A stretch of DNA of 64,000 nucleotides, from positions 62,001-126,000 of the forward strand of contig CAVYZX010000025.1 in the NCBI GenBank assembly GCA_963773035.1. The letters are read 5' to 3'. Source of the DNA: CAVRXZ01 sp963773035. GTDB lineage: Bacteria; Acidobacteriota; Vicinamibacteria; Vicinamibacterales; CAVVIG01. The position numbers and the translations under genes were made by a program. Under the pieces are notes generated by a model, which did no database searches, was not told the DNA's origin, and saw only the letters and a list, made by a program, of their open reading frames with translations. Position 1 is the first letter of the stretch. Each line of letters begins with the position of its first letter. This document shows positions 52,235 to 60,642 of the stretch, piece by piece.

Positions 52235-53854
52235 TCACGGTCCGTTGTAACGAACGATGACGATCGTCATGTCGTCGCTTTGAGTCGCGCCACCACAAAA
52301 CGCTCGAACGTCGGCGACGACACCGTCCAACAGTTCCTGGGGCGCCTTGTCCCGGTGTGCCGCGATCGAGTCCAGCAGCCGCTCGTCGGTGAATTCGTCA
52401 CCGGATTCGTTGAGCGCTTCGCTGACCCCGTCACTGAACGCGATGATGACGTCGCCGCGGTTGAGCGACACGGTCTCTTCTTCGTACGACGCGTGCTCGA
52501 ACAAACCCAGAACGACTCCGCCGGTTTCGAGGCGGCGGACGCTGTCGCTGGTGAGGAGCACCGGGGCATTGTGACCGCCGTTCGAGTAGGTCAGCGATCC
52601 GTCCGTTCCGAGGATGCCGTAGAAGGTGGTCAGGAAGCGCGCTTCGATCGATCGCCGGAACAGCCCGCGATTGAGGCGGACCAGGAGTGGTGCGGCGCTT
52701 GGCTGGTACGTCGCCTCGGCGCCGAACATGCCCAGCGCTGCAGCCGCGAGGAGCGCGGCCGGAGAGCCTTTTCCGGCCACATCGCCCAGGATGAAGCCAA
52801 ATTGTCCGCTCGCCAGGTCGACGTAGTCGAAAAAGTCTCCGCCGACCGCCCGGCACGGGATCGACGCGCCGGCAGTCGTGAAGAACGCGCCATCTCGGCC
52901 AGCTGGTGGGAGCAACGACTGTTGGATCGCTGCGGCCACTTTCAATTCCTGATCGAGTTTGGCGCGCTCGTGTGCCTCGCGATACAGCCGGGCATTTTCA
53001 ATGGCCACGGCTGCTTCCGTGCTCAAGGTCTCGAGGGCCGACCGTGCGGCCGCGGAACGAAGCGCCCCACGCTCGCGGCTGTCGAGATACAGCACGCCGA
53101 TGACCTTGTCCGCGGTCCGGTCTTCCTCACGCTCGAAATAGCGGACCAACCGCAGCGGGGCGCACAGGACGTGTCTGATGCCAAGCGCCACGGTGCCCGT
53201 GTGCAGCTGAGCCAGGTCTCCGTCGAGCAGGTCCTCGACGATGGCTTCTTGTCCGGTGGTGAACACGGTTTCGGGAATCTTTCGACTGGTGGCGAACGTG
53301 CGTCCGGAAAGCGTGAGGCGGCCGCGCGCGCGGGCGAGCTTGAACTCGAGGCTTCCCTGGTCGTTCGCCAGCATGATGAACCCTCGCTCGGCTCCGGTGA
53401 CGTCGATCGCCGAGTCGATCACCAATTGCAGCACGTCGTCCACGACTCGTCCGGAGCCGAGCCCGCGAAGCCCTTCGAGGAGCCCGGCCATGTGCCGCAA
53501 CTCGCTGGCTGCGGCGACCGCGCTTCGCTCTTGTGAGGGAGCTTCGTCGCCGATGCAGAAGACGATCTCGGTGTCGTCCTGTTGCCCGAGCCGGATCTGA
53601 TCCCCATGTGCCAGCACATGCTCGGTGATGCGCTCGCCGTTGACGTACGTCCCGAACCTCGATTGACAATCGCGGAGCCGGCTCACCGAGTTCTCGGTCA
53701 CGATCTCCGCGTGCAGCCGGGAGACGCCCGCCCCTGGCACGCGGATGTCAGTTTCACTGCGGCGGCCCAATGTCAGGAGCGGTTTGTCGACGGGAATCAT
53801 GCGTCGACCCAAGGTGTCCGTGACGAGGAGGCGTGGAGCGGCGTCGGCAGACAT
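52235..53854 (-). CDS. FHA-GAF-PP2C (SpoIIE-type) serine phosphatase
   Basis: A 539-residue cytoplasmic signalling protein. The FHA domain at about 10-95 has LTLGRRSETDIRVPGAGVSRLHAEI and the SRFGTYVNGERI phosphothreonine site. The GAF domain at about 125-290 contains LQLVIDSAIDVTGAERGFIML and IGVLYLDSRE. A helical linker (KLDQELKVAAAIQQSLLPP) leads to the PP2C domain at about 325-537 with VGGDFFDYVDL, FGFILGDVAGKGSPAALLAA, YSNGGHNAPVLL and IIAFSDGVSEALN, all metal-binding Asp residues present. It probably acts in partner switching with anti-anti-sigma factors; none is nearby. Confidence 0.95.
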   Translation of the reverse strand: MSADAAPRLLVTDTLGRRMIPVDKPLLTLGRRSETDIRVPGAGVSRLHAEIVTENSVSRLRDCQSRFGTYVNGERITEHVLAHGDQIRLGQQDDTEIVFCIGDEAPSQERSAVAAASELRHMAGLLEGLRGLGSGRVVDDVLQLVIDSAIDVTGAERGFIMLANDQGSLEFKLARARGRLTLSGRTFATSRKIPETVFTTGQEAIVEDLLDGDLAQLHTGTVALGIRHVLCAPLRLVRYFEREEDRTADKVIGVLYLDSRERGALRSAAARSALETLSTEAAVAIENARLYREAHERAKLDQELKVAAAIQQSLLPPAGRDGAFFTTAGASIPCRAVGGDFFDYVDLASGQFGFILGDVAGKGSPAALLAAAALGMFGAEATYQPSAAPLLVRLNRGLFRRSIEARFLTTFYGILGTDGSLTYSNGGHNAPVLLTSDSVRRLETGGVVLGLFEHASYEEETVSLNRGDVIIAFSDGVSEALNESGDEFTDERLLDSIAAHRDKAPQELLDGVVADVRAFCGGATQSDDMTIVIVRYNGP

Positions 53855-53865
53855 AGCGTCGTGGT

Positions 53866-54291
53866 TTACGCGGGCTTCGCTTTCAAAACGCCGATTTGGA
53901 CGAGCATGCCGGTGAAGTCGTAGATGCGCCGTTCGTGGACGATTTGATGATCTTTGACGGTGGCGGCCAGTACGATACGAATATGGAACGGCTTGCCGGT
54001 CGGGGGCAAGCCGAGAAACTCTCCCCTGTCGGTTCCCTCGGACAGAATCGTCTGGACTACTCGGTCGCCGTCAATCAGCGGCTCCTCGAACGTCTGCTGG
54101 ATATCGGGAAACGCCTTGAACCATCGCTCGTGCAGCTCCGCAATGGCGACTCGTCCGGTCACGGAGCCGCCAGCCATCGGGCTCTCGACAATGCCGGTCT
54201 CCGAGTACAGATTGGCCAGTGCGACAATGTCGCGGCGTTCAAGAGCCTGTCGCCGGCGGGTCAGCAGCGCGCTGATTTCTTCACGAGTCAC
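53866..54291 (-). CDS. SnoaL-like (NTF2 fold) protein 1
   Basis: A 141-residue cone-shaped NTF2-fold protein. ISALLTRRRQALERRDIVALANLYSETGIVESP, VTGRVAIAELHERWFKAFPDIQQTFEEPLIDGDRVV and GEFLGLPPTGKPFHIRIV match SnoaL/ester-cyclase proteins, which hydrate or cyclise small aromatic or polyketide substrates, although many have no known activity. A close paralogue is next door, sharing ERRIYDFTGMLVQIGVLKAKP almost exactly, which shows recent tandem duplication. Confidence 0.85.
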   Translation of the reverse strand: MTREEISALLTRRRQALERRDIVALANLYSETGIVESPMAGGSVTGRVAIAELHERWFKAFPDIQQTFEEPLIDGDRVVQTILSEGTDRGEFLGLPPTGKPFHIRIVLAATVKDHQIVHERRIYDFTGMLVQIGVLKAKPA

Positions 54292-54299
54292 TGGCTTCC

Positions 54300-54773
54300 T
54301 CAGATTGGCTTGGCTTTGAGAAGACCGATTTGGACCATGACTCCCGTGAAGTCATAGATTCGTCGTTCCCGCTCGATCTGCTGACCTCTGAGCTGGTACA
54401 GGAACACCGCCGGCACCCGAAACGCTTTGCCGGTCGGCGGTAAGCCCAGGAACCCGCCCAGGTCGGTGCCCTCGACCTCGAAGACTTGTGCGACCCGATC
54501 GCCGTCGATGATCAACTCCTTCGACCGCATCTTCAGATCGAGGAATGCTTCGAACCAGCCGCGGAAGACCTCTTCGGCGGCGGCTCGACCGACGTGGGCG
54601 CCAGCATATGGGCTTTCCACCGAGCAGTTCTCCGCGTAGTCGGCGGCTAGCATTGCGGCGTCGAGATTGTCGAACGCTTCCTGACGGCGATCGAACAGGT
54701 CCAGGATCCTTTCGCGCGCAACCGGTTGTTCTGAATTGACCTCGGTCTCCACTTCGCGCGGTTCGTGCGCCAT
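54300..54773 (-). CDS. SnoaL-like (NTF2 fold) protein 2
   Basis: A 157-residue paralogue of the adjacent gene, lying first in the same direction with eight bases between. Start MAHEPREVE follows a good ribosome site (ggaggtgat); longer starts would cover the promoter. Shared motifs: FDRRQEAFDNLDAAMLAADYAENCSVESP, EEVFRGWFEAFLDLKMRSKELIIDGDRVAQVFEVEG and FLGLPPTGKAF. The common C-terminus RRIYDFTGVMVQIGLLKAKP is unusually conserved. Function unknown. Confidence 0.85.
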   Translation of the reverse strand: MAHEPREVETEVNSEQPVARERILDLFDRRQEAFDNLDAAMLAADYAENCSVESPYAGAHVGRAAAEEVFRGWFEAFLDLKMRSKELIIDGDRVAQVFEVEGTDLGGFLGLPPTGKAFRVPAVFLYQLRGQQIERERRIYDFTGVMVQIGLLKAKPI

Positions 54774-54942
54774 ATCACCTCCGTTGCTGACAGATGCGAC
54801 AGTGCGGCGTAGCCGGATTATAGCCGTAGTTCGGGAGGCGAGTCGCACGGCGCGACGTTATCTTGACCACCGCCATCTGAAACATCTAGCATGACGACTC
54901 CAACGCGCGTCTCAGGCCGTTCGGCTCTTGATTCCGGAGATT

Positions 54943-54993
54943 ACTTGACTGGACGTGGTAACTGGCGGCCTCACCTACCACGTCCAGTCAAGT
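54943..54993. promoter_or_regulatory. Perfect 18-bp hairpin upstream of the VWA-like gene
   Basis: acttgactggacgtggta (54943-54960) pairs without mismatch with 54976-54993 across a 15-base loop. Pairing can extend imperfectly for about ten more bases. It ends 26 bases before the ATG and 16 bases before the ribosome site (ggagg), so it would lie in the leader or act as an operator. Confidence 0.7.
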
Positions 54994-55019
54994 GATTTCC
55001 GATCTAATGGAGGTCCAAA

Positions 55020-55997
55020 ATGCCCCGCGTTATCACCAGCCGGCGACTTGCGAGCCTCAGTTGTCTGGCCGTCCTGTGGTTCTTAGGAGCGCCCTGGGGC
55101 GAGGGGCGACGGGCGGCGGCACAGCAGCAAGGCCTTCTTTACATGAGCGCGCTCGATGCGAGCGGCGCTCCGGTCACCGACCTCGAGATGGGCGACGTGT
55201 CAGTCATGGTGGACGATATCGAATGCAAAGTGCTGAAGATGGAACCGGTCAGCAAGCCGATGAAGCTGACCTTGATGATTGACAACGGTCCCGCAAATTC
55301 GACGGCGCTGGCGAACCTGCGCACGGCCGTCAAGAATTTCATCGAGGCGATTCCAGCCGACGTTTCGATGGAGATTCTGACTATTGCGCCCCAGCCCCGA
55401 TGGCTGGAGAAGATGACGACCGACCACGAGAAGCTGTTGAAGGCCGTCGATCGCCTCAGTCCCGATACGGGGGCCGGGCTCTTCTTCGACGCGCTCGTCG
55501 AAGCGGGCAACAGGGTCGACAAGGAAAAGGCGAAAGACAAGAACGACAGCGTGCCGGTGTTCGTGATGCTCGCATCCGACGTCGGTCGGAACAGCTCGGC
55601 GCTGGACAGGGACTTCATGCGCCTGCAACAGCAGGTTCTTCAGCACGGGATCACGATCCACTTTATCGTGCTCAATACGGGAGGGGAGCGGGTTGGCAGC
55701 GTCGCCGGTGCCCTTCAGACGCAAGTCGGTCTGGCGCTCACGAAACTGAGTCACGGCCGGTACGAATCGATTGCCGCCGCGACGCGGCTCACCACCTTGC
55801 TGCCGGAACTGGCGGGGCAAATCTCGGAAAGCAACCTTCGCCAGACGCACCAGTACAAGATCACCTACCAACTGCCCGCCGGAAAGGATTCCAAGTCGGT
55901 TCAGCGGTTCTCGGCAGGCTTATCCCGGCTGCGCATCGGCCTGACGCCCGTGTTGTCGTTCGACGGACACATGCCGATTGGCGGGTCGCAACAATAG
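55020..55997 (+). CDS. Secreted VWA-like domain protein
   Basis: A 325-residue protein with signal peptide (LASLSCLAVLWFLGAPW, cleavage near RAAAQ). The opening YMSALDASGAPVTDLEMGDVSVMVDD is the typical lead-in of the acidobacterial VWFA-domain secreted family. The VWA fold then reads LTLMIDNGPANSTALANLRTAVKNFI, but the metal site DxSxS is replaced (D88-N-G-P-A), and PVFVMLASDVGRNSSALD holds the second strand. Helix FDALVEAGNRVDKEKAKDKND is charged. The C-terminus HQYKITYQLPAGKDSK is the family ending. Probably a binding rather than a metal-dependent adhesion protein. Confidence 0.88.
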   Translation: MPRVITSRRLASLSCLAVLWFLGAPWGEGRRAAAQQQGLLYMSALDASGAPVTDLEMGDVSVMVDDIECKVLKMEPVSKPMKLTLMIDNGPANSTALANLRTAVKNFIEAIPADVSMEILTIAPQPRWLEKMTTDHEKLLKAVDRLSPDTGAGLFFDALVEAGNRVDKEKAKDKNDSVPVFVMLASDVGRNSSALDRDFMRLQQQVLQHGITIHFIVLNTGGERVGSVAGALQTQVGLALTKLSHGRYESIAAATRLTTLLPELAGQISESNLRQTHQYKITYQLPAGKDSKSVQRFSAGLSRLRIGLTPVLSFDGHMPIGGSQQ

Positions 55998-56042
55998 TTC
56001 GCTCCAGGAATGATTCCGCTCGGCTACGAGCGGCTTGGGGTG

Positions 56043-57203
56043 TCAATCGTGACTTGTCGGCTGTGAATTGCGAGCGGTCGATCGGGCCGCGGCGAACGGA
56101 AGCGTAATCAGTACCAAGAACAACATCAGAAACTCCGAGTCGCCGAAGTTGTACTCGAACATGCCGGCGGCGAGCATCGACACGACGGCCGCCAGTGCTG
56201 TTGCCGCGAGAAACCGATTTCCTGCCCGGAAGCTCCTCGCGAGATCCGCCACGAGCACCACGATGAACGCCAGCCATGCGGCGAGTGCCGGAAGACCTCG
56301 CTCCGCTGCAATCTGGACCGGGACGTTGTGGAGGTGTGGGTTCACCTTCTGGACCGCGTCAGGGTCTCGGTAGTCTGCGTACAGAACTTCGACCATGTTC
56401 GGCCCGACGCCGAGAAGCGGATGGGTGCGAATCATCTGCCGCCCCTCACGCAGCATCGCCACCCGGTCGCGATTGGTCGGGTCGGTCAAGCTGAACATCG
56501 ACGTGAATCGGGCCGTCACGGTCGCCCCCGCGACGGCGAAGAAGAGAGCGGCTACCACTGGCAGGACCGCCAGGAGACGGAAGTCCTTCAGCGACAGGAG
56601 CATTGCCGCGGCCGCACAAGCGCCGACCCACGCGTTTCGCGTCAGGGTGAGGGCCACGGCCACAACGAGCGCGGGCATGACCAGAGCCGCCCAGATTCGT
56701 TCGCGCCTCCCGAAGAGCACTCGTGCCAGAGCCGCGCCAATGACCAGCATCAGCAACCCGGAGTACGTCATGTAATGCCCGAGGCTGCCTTGCGGTCGCT
56801 GTCCGAGGTTGTCGTAGTGAAGGATGGCGTACTGAAAGATGCCGTACGCAGCGCTTGCGGCTGCGAACGACACGATGACACTGACCATGGTCTGGGCGCG
56901 GGATTCGTCGAGCAACCGATACGTGACCGGAACCAAAAGAAACAACACGAGCTGCTTGCAATCGACGAGGCTCGTGCGCGGCTGCGGCGAGAAGGCGGCC
57001 GAGAACACCGTCAACGCCGCGTAGACTGCCAAGGGCCAGAAGAAGCGCGGCGCTGAGGGTGGCTCGTGGAGCACGAGCAGCATCGCCGCCCAGCAGACGA
57101 TGGCGACGGCGATGAGAATCTGGCCCGCGGCGATTGAGAACTGGAGCGCTCCGGCTGCGCCGAAAAGCGCGAGCGTGCCGATCAGTTCTAAGCGGCTTGC
57201 CAC
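56043..57203 (-). CDS. O-antigen ligase/polymerase family membrane protein
   Basis: A 386-residue inner-membrane protein with about 11 helices (for example TLALFGAAGALQFSIAAGQILIAVAIVCWAAMLLVL and LVMPALVVAVALTLTRNAWVGACAAAAMLLSL). The Wzy_C periplasmic loop contains the ligase signature TRNAWVG and later MIRTHPLLGVGPNMVEVLYADYRDP to VNPHLHNVPVQIAAERG with the conserved H-x-H-N. It transfers or polymerises O-antigen on the lipid-A core. It lies downstream of a heptosyltransferase-like gene, supporting an LPS role. Confidence 0.9.
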   Translation of the reverse strand: MASRLELIGTLALFGAAGALQFSIAAGQILIAVAIVCWAAMLLVLHEPPSAPRFFWPLAVYAALTVFSAAFSPQPRTSLVDCKQLVLFLLVPVTYRLLDESRAQTMVSVIVSFAAASAAYGIFQYAILHYDNLGQRPQGSLGHYMTYSGLLMLVIGAALARVLFGRRERIWAALVMPALVVAVALTLTRNAWVGACAAAAMLLSLKDFRLLAVLPVVAALFFAVAGATVTARFTSMFSLTDPTNRDRVAMLREGRQMIRTHPLLGVGPNMVEVLYADYRDPDAVQKVNPHLHNVPVQIAAERGLPALAAWLAFIVVLVADLARSFRAGNRFLAATALAAVVSMLAAGMFEYNFGDSEFLMLFLVLITLPFAAARSTARNSQPTSHD

Positions 57204-57227
57204 GTCAAACCCTATCTTATCCGCGTC

Positions 57228-58352
57228 TCATCCGCGCAGCGACAGCTCGTCACCCGCGCGCGCCAGCGCACGGTCCACCGCCTCGAGAACAGCTTCAGGC
57301 GAAATGCGTGTCAGGCAGCGGAAATCACCGGGCGTACAGGTGCGCTGATCGCAGGGCCTGCATTCGAGGCCGGTGACCTCTACCGACTCGGTGATCAATC
57401 GCGGATCCCGCCATGGCTCCGAGCGTACAGGAAGTGTCGGACCGTACAGACCGACGATCGGAACACCGCTGGTGGCGGCAATGTGAAGGGGACCGCTGTC
57501 GCCGCCGATGTACAGGACGACTCGATCGAGCAGGGCCCGCAGCTCGGCGAGGGAAAAATCGCCTAGAGTCAGGACGCGGTCGCGCAGGCCCGACGTCAAC
57601 CGGCTACCGGCTGCTTCGGCAATCCGGTTGGCCGCCTCACGTTCGGATGGCCCGGAAGTCAAAAGAACGCGCGTGCCGTCTCTCGCCGCCAGGGCCGCGG
57701 CGAGCTTCGAAAACGCTTCCTGCGGCCACCGGCGAAAAGGGTTGCCGGCACTGACGTGAACGAGAATCAGTCGATCGGTGGTTGACACTCCCGCACGTGC
57801 CAGCCGGTCCGCGATCCTCGCCGTCGCGGTTGGGTCGACGGGCATTTCGACCGGCGAGCGCTGTCGGTCTGGCTGAGGAATTCCGAGCAACGTCAACAGG
57901 TCCCATTGGTTCTGCACCGCATGTCGCGGGCGCAACTCGCGAGGCCGACTGGAGCGCATCGTGTACACCCACCCACGGCCAGGGACGTCGTATCCGACGC
58001 GCACGTCGGCTCCGCTCAGCCACGTCAGCAGTGAAGCGCGGGGACCGCAATGAAAATCAATCACCAGATCGAAGCGCCTCGCCCGCAGGCGCCAGCCAAG
58101 TGCGACGTCGGCCAGAACATTCTTGCGTGGGGCAACGATGACTTCATTGATGTGTGGATTCGACGCCACGACCAATGCTGCCGCAGGTTCGACCAGGTAG
58201 CTCAGATGCGCGTGTGGAAAACGCGCGCGCAGGGCACGAACAGCCGGCGTCGTAAACACCACGTCGCCGATCTCGCGCAAGCGAACCAGGAGGATGTTGG
58301 AGATTTGAGAATCTGAGGATTTGAGGATTTGAGGATCTGGATCACTACCCAT
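57228..58352 (-). CDS. Glycosyltransferase family 9 (heptosyltransferase-like)
   Basis: A 374-residue cytoplasmic GT-B enzyme adding heptose to LPS core. NILLVRLREIGDVVFTTPAVRALRARFPHAHLSYLVEP is the N-terminal signature, ILVHVSAGNPFRRWPQEAFSKLA the linker strand, and YIGGDSGPLHIAATSGVPIVGLYGP the ADP-heptose site. The C-terminal cysteines (LECRPCDQRTCTPGDFRCL) fit the family. The first 17 or so residues (MGSDPDPQILKSSDSQI) are translated from an octamer-phased palindrome, and no normal start codon lies nearer to ILLVRL. Trm112 lies upstream and the O-antigen ligase downstream on the same strand. Confidence 0.92.
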   Translation of the reverse strand: MGSDPDPQILKSSDSQISNILLVRLREIGDVVFTTPAVRALRARFPHAHLSYLVEPAAALVVASNPHINEVIVAPRKNVLADVALGWRLRARRFDLVIDFHCGPRASLLTWLSGADVRVGYDVPGRGWVYTMRSSRPRELRPRHAVQNQWDLLTLLGIPQPDRQRSPVEMPVDPTATARIADRLARAGVSTTDRLILVHVSAGNPFRRWPQEAFSKLAAALAARDGTRVLLTSGPSEREAANRIAEAAGSRLTSGLRDRVLTLGDFSLAELRALLDRVVLYIGGDSGPLHIAATSGVPIVGLYGPTLPVRSEPWRDPRLITESVEVTGLECRPCDQRTCTPGDFRCLTRISPEAVLEAVDRALARAGDELSLRG

Positions 58353-58405
58353 GGTTCGAATTACCAGATTCTCAAATCCTAATCCTCAAATCCTCAAATT
58401 TGAGA
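58300..58405. repeat. 8-bp-period inverted repeat (gatttgag type)
   Basis: The left arm gatttgag, aatctgag, gatttgag, gatttgag, gatctgg is mirrored by the right arm ccagatt, ctcaaatc, ctaatc, ctcaaatc, ctcaaat. It covers the start of the glycosyltransferase gene, whose ATG lies in the loop, and reaches the stop of the Trm112 gene. Confidence 0.85.
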
Positions 58406-58576
58406 CTACTGTTCGACAGTCGCCTCGTCGATGAGCATGACGGGGATTTCGTCCTTGATGGGATAGACGCGCTTGCACGTGTCGCACTTGAGGGCGGTGC
58501 CGTTTTTGACCAATTTGACGGGCGTTTTGCAGTTCGGGCAGGCGAGAATTTCCAGCAACTCCGGGTCGATAGGCAT
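58406..58576 (-). CDS. Trm112/YcaR family small zinc protein
   Basis: A 56-residue protein starting MPIDPELLEILACPNCKTPV and ending VMLIDEATVEQ. Four zinc-binding cysteines are arranged as CPNC (C13, C16) and CDTC (C31, C34), with the typical YPIKDEIPVML ending of the YcaR/Trm112 group. In Gram-negative bacteria members of this group are often found with lpxK and kdsB, so linkage to LPS genes is expected. It lies just upstream of the glycosyltransferase on the same strand. The gene is short enough to be missed by routine length cut-offs. Confidence 0.92.
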   Translation of the reverse strand: MPIDPELLEILACPNCKTPVKLVKNGTALKCDTCKRVYPIKDEIPVMLIDEATVEQ

Positions 58577-58626
58577 CTGGGGCAAATATTATGACAGCTC
58601 ACTGCTTTTGTGGAACAATTCAAGCC

Positions 58627-60642
58627 ATGAGGCTGGTAGTCCTGTGTGTCGTTCTGGCCGGCTCGGTCGCAGTGGCCGAGGCCGGGCAACGCACTCGTCA
58701 GCCACGAAGTAATTCAGCACCCGAGACGAGCTCGTCATCCGGCGGCGTTGCCGAAGCCTACGACCAGTATCTGCGCGGCCGTCTGCTCGAACGCGAAGAC
58801 AACGTCGATGGCGCTATCGCCGCCTTCAAGCGGGCCGCGGCGCTCGATCCGACGGCAGGCGACGTGCTGGCCGAGCTTTCGGCTCTCTACATGCGGCAGA
58901 ATCGGGTCGCCGATGCGATGACTGCGGCAGAACAGGCACTCAAAGTCTCGCCAGACAGTGTCGAAGCTCACCGGGTGCTTGGCACAGTGTACGCAGCGCT
59001 CTCCGACACCGACACGAGGGCCTCGCGCGGGCAACAACAACAGGCCGCTCAAGCCGCACAGGCCACCGAAAACGCGACGAAGGCCATCGAGCATCTCGAG
59101 GAGGCTCTTCGGCGTCCCGGTGAACCCGATCCAAACGTGCGCGCGAATCTCGCGCGCATGTATATCCGCCTCAAGAACTACGACAAGGCGATTCCGGTGC
59201 TGCGCGATCTCGTCACGCGGGAACGAGGCTGGCCCGAAGGCGTGACCTTGTTGACCGATGCGTATACGGCTGCCGGAAAGAACGCGGAGGCCATTGCCTG
59301 GCTCGAGGAAGCTGCGCCCGACGATCCGCGCTTGTATGCAACGCTCGCCGATTTCTACGAGCGCGAGCGCCGCTGGCAGGACGCAGCGGGAGCCTATGCA
59401 ATCGCCGTCCAGCGCTCGTCCCGCAACAACGTCGATTTGAAGCTGCGCTACGCGTCGGCTTTGCTGAACGCTGGTGGCCGCGAAAACATGGGCCGCGCCC
59501 GCGACCTGCTCGCCGATCTGGTGTCGTCACGTCCGACCGATCAGCGCGCCATGTACTTGCTCTCGCAGTCGCAGCGGCGTTCGGGCGATAGCAGCGCCGC
59601 CGAAGCGACCGCACGGCGGTTGATCGCGCTGAACAAGCAGAGCCCTTGGGGTTATTACGCGCTCGCCGAGGCCCTTCAGGATCGGCAGCAGTTCAAGGTG
59701 GTCATCGACACGTTGAATCCTGCCGTGAAGGACATGCGGTCCGGGTCGAATACCCAGGCCCTGGCCTTACTGCTGCCTCATATCGGGTTTGCCTACGAGC
59801 AGCTCGGCGAATACGACCAGGCCATCGCCGCCTTCGATGAAGCCCACAAGATTTCTCCGACTGATGCGCTGATTACGAGTTACCTCATTCAGGCGAACCT
59901 GTCCGCAAAGAAGTACGCCGCGGCGCAGGAGCTGGCGCAAGCCGCGCGCGCGCAGAATCCCGACGACCTGAGGCTGGCCCGGCTCCACGCTCAGGCGCTG
60001 CGTCAGACCGGCCAGTCCGATCGCGCGGTGGCGGTCATGCAGGAGCTTCTCCAGAAGCAGGCGGACAGACCTGTGGCGTACGTCGCCATGGCCCAGGTCT
60101 ATCAGGATGCGAATCGTGGTGCCGATGCCGTCAAGGTGCTCGACGAAGCGCGGTTGAAGTTTCCAACCGATATTTCGATCGCATTCGAACTGGGTGCCAT
60201 CCTCGAGAAACAGAAACGATACGCTGACGCCGAGGCGGCCTTCCGCCAGGTGCTCACGCACGATCCCGACAACGCGCCGACCTTGAACTACTTGGGCTAT
60301 ATGTTGGCCGACCGCGGTGAGCGGCTCGACGAGTCGGTGGGATATTTGAAGAAAGCCCTTCAGATCGATCCTGAAAATGGCTCGTATCTGGACAGCCTGG
60401 GCTGGGCCTACTTCAAGAGCAACAAGTTCGATCTGGCCGCCGACAACCTGCAGCGAGCCGCGGGCCAGCTCAAGACCAATTCAGTGATTCAGGATCACTA
60501 CGCCGAAGTGTTGTTCAAGCTCGGTCGCTACGACGAAGCCATCGACGCGTGGACGCGTGCACTGGCGGGTGATGGCGATTCGATCGACCGCGGCGAGATC
60601 GACAAGAAGATCCGAACGGCCCAGCAAAAATTGAAGAAATGA
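58627..60642 (+). CDS. Exported tetratricopeptide-repeat protein
   Basis: A 671-residue protein with signal peptide LVVLCVVLAGSVAVAEAG. Almost all of the mature part is TPR repeats: AYDQYLRGRLLEREDNVDGAIAAFKRAAALDPT (about 45-77), DVLAELSALYMRQNRVADAMTAAEQALKVSPD, NVRANLARMYIRLKNYDKAIPVLRDL and so on to TLNYLGYMLADRGERLDESVGYLKKALQIDPENGSYLDSLGWAYFKSNKFDLAADNLQRAA and a last repeat near 635. It probably scaffolds periplasmic partners. The stop overlaps the next start (ATGA), coupling it to the LolA-like lipoprotein. Confidence 0.93.
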   Translation: MRLVVLCVVLAGSVAVAEAGQRTRQPRSNSAPETSSSSGGVAEAYDQYLRGRLLEREDNVDGAIAAFKRAAALDPTAGDVLAELSALYMRQNRVADAMTAAEQALKVSPDSVEAHRVLGTVYAALSDTDTRASRGQQQQAAQAAQATENATKAIEHLEEALRRPGEPDPNVRANLARMYIRLKNYDKAIPVLRDLVTRERGWPEGVTLLTDAYTAAGKNAEAIAWLEEAAPDDPRLYATLADFYERERRWQDAAGAYAIAVQRSSRNNVDLKLRYASALLNAGGRENMGRARDLLADLVSSRPTDQRAMYLLSQSQRRSGDSSAAEATARRLIALNKQSPWGYYALAEALQDRQQFKVVIDTLNPAVKDMRSGSNTQALALLLPHIGFAYEQLGEYDQAIAAFDEAHKISPTDALITSYLIQANLSAKKYAAAQELAQAARAQNPDDLRLARLHAQALRQTGQSDRAVAVMQELLQKQADRPVAYVAMAQVYQDANRGADAVKVLDEARLKFPTDISIAFELGAILEKQKRYADAEAAFRQVLTHDPDNAPTLNYLGYMLADRGERLDESVGYLKKALQIDPENGSYLDSLGWAYFKSNKFDLAADNLQRAAGQLKTNSVIQDHYAEVLFKLGRYDEAIDAWTRALAGDGDSIDRGEIDKKIRTAQQKLKK

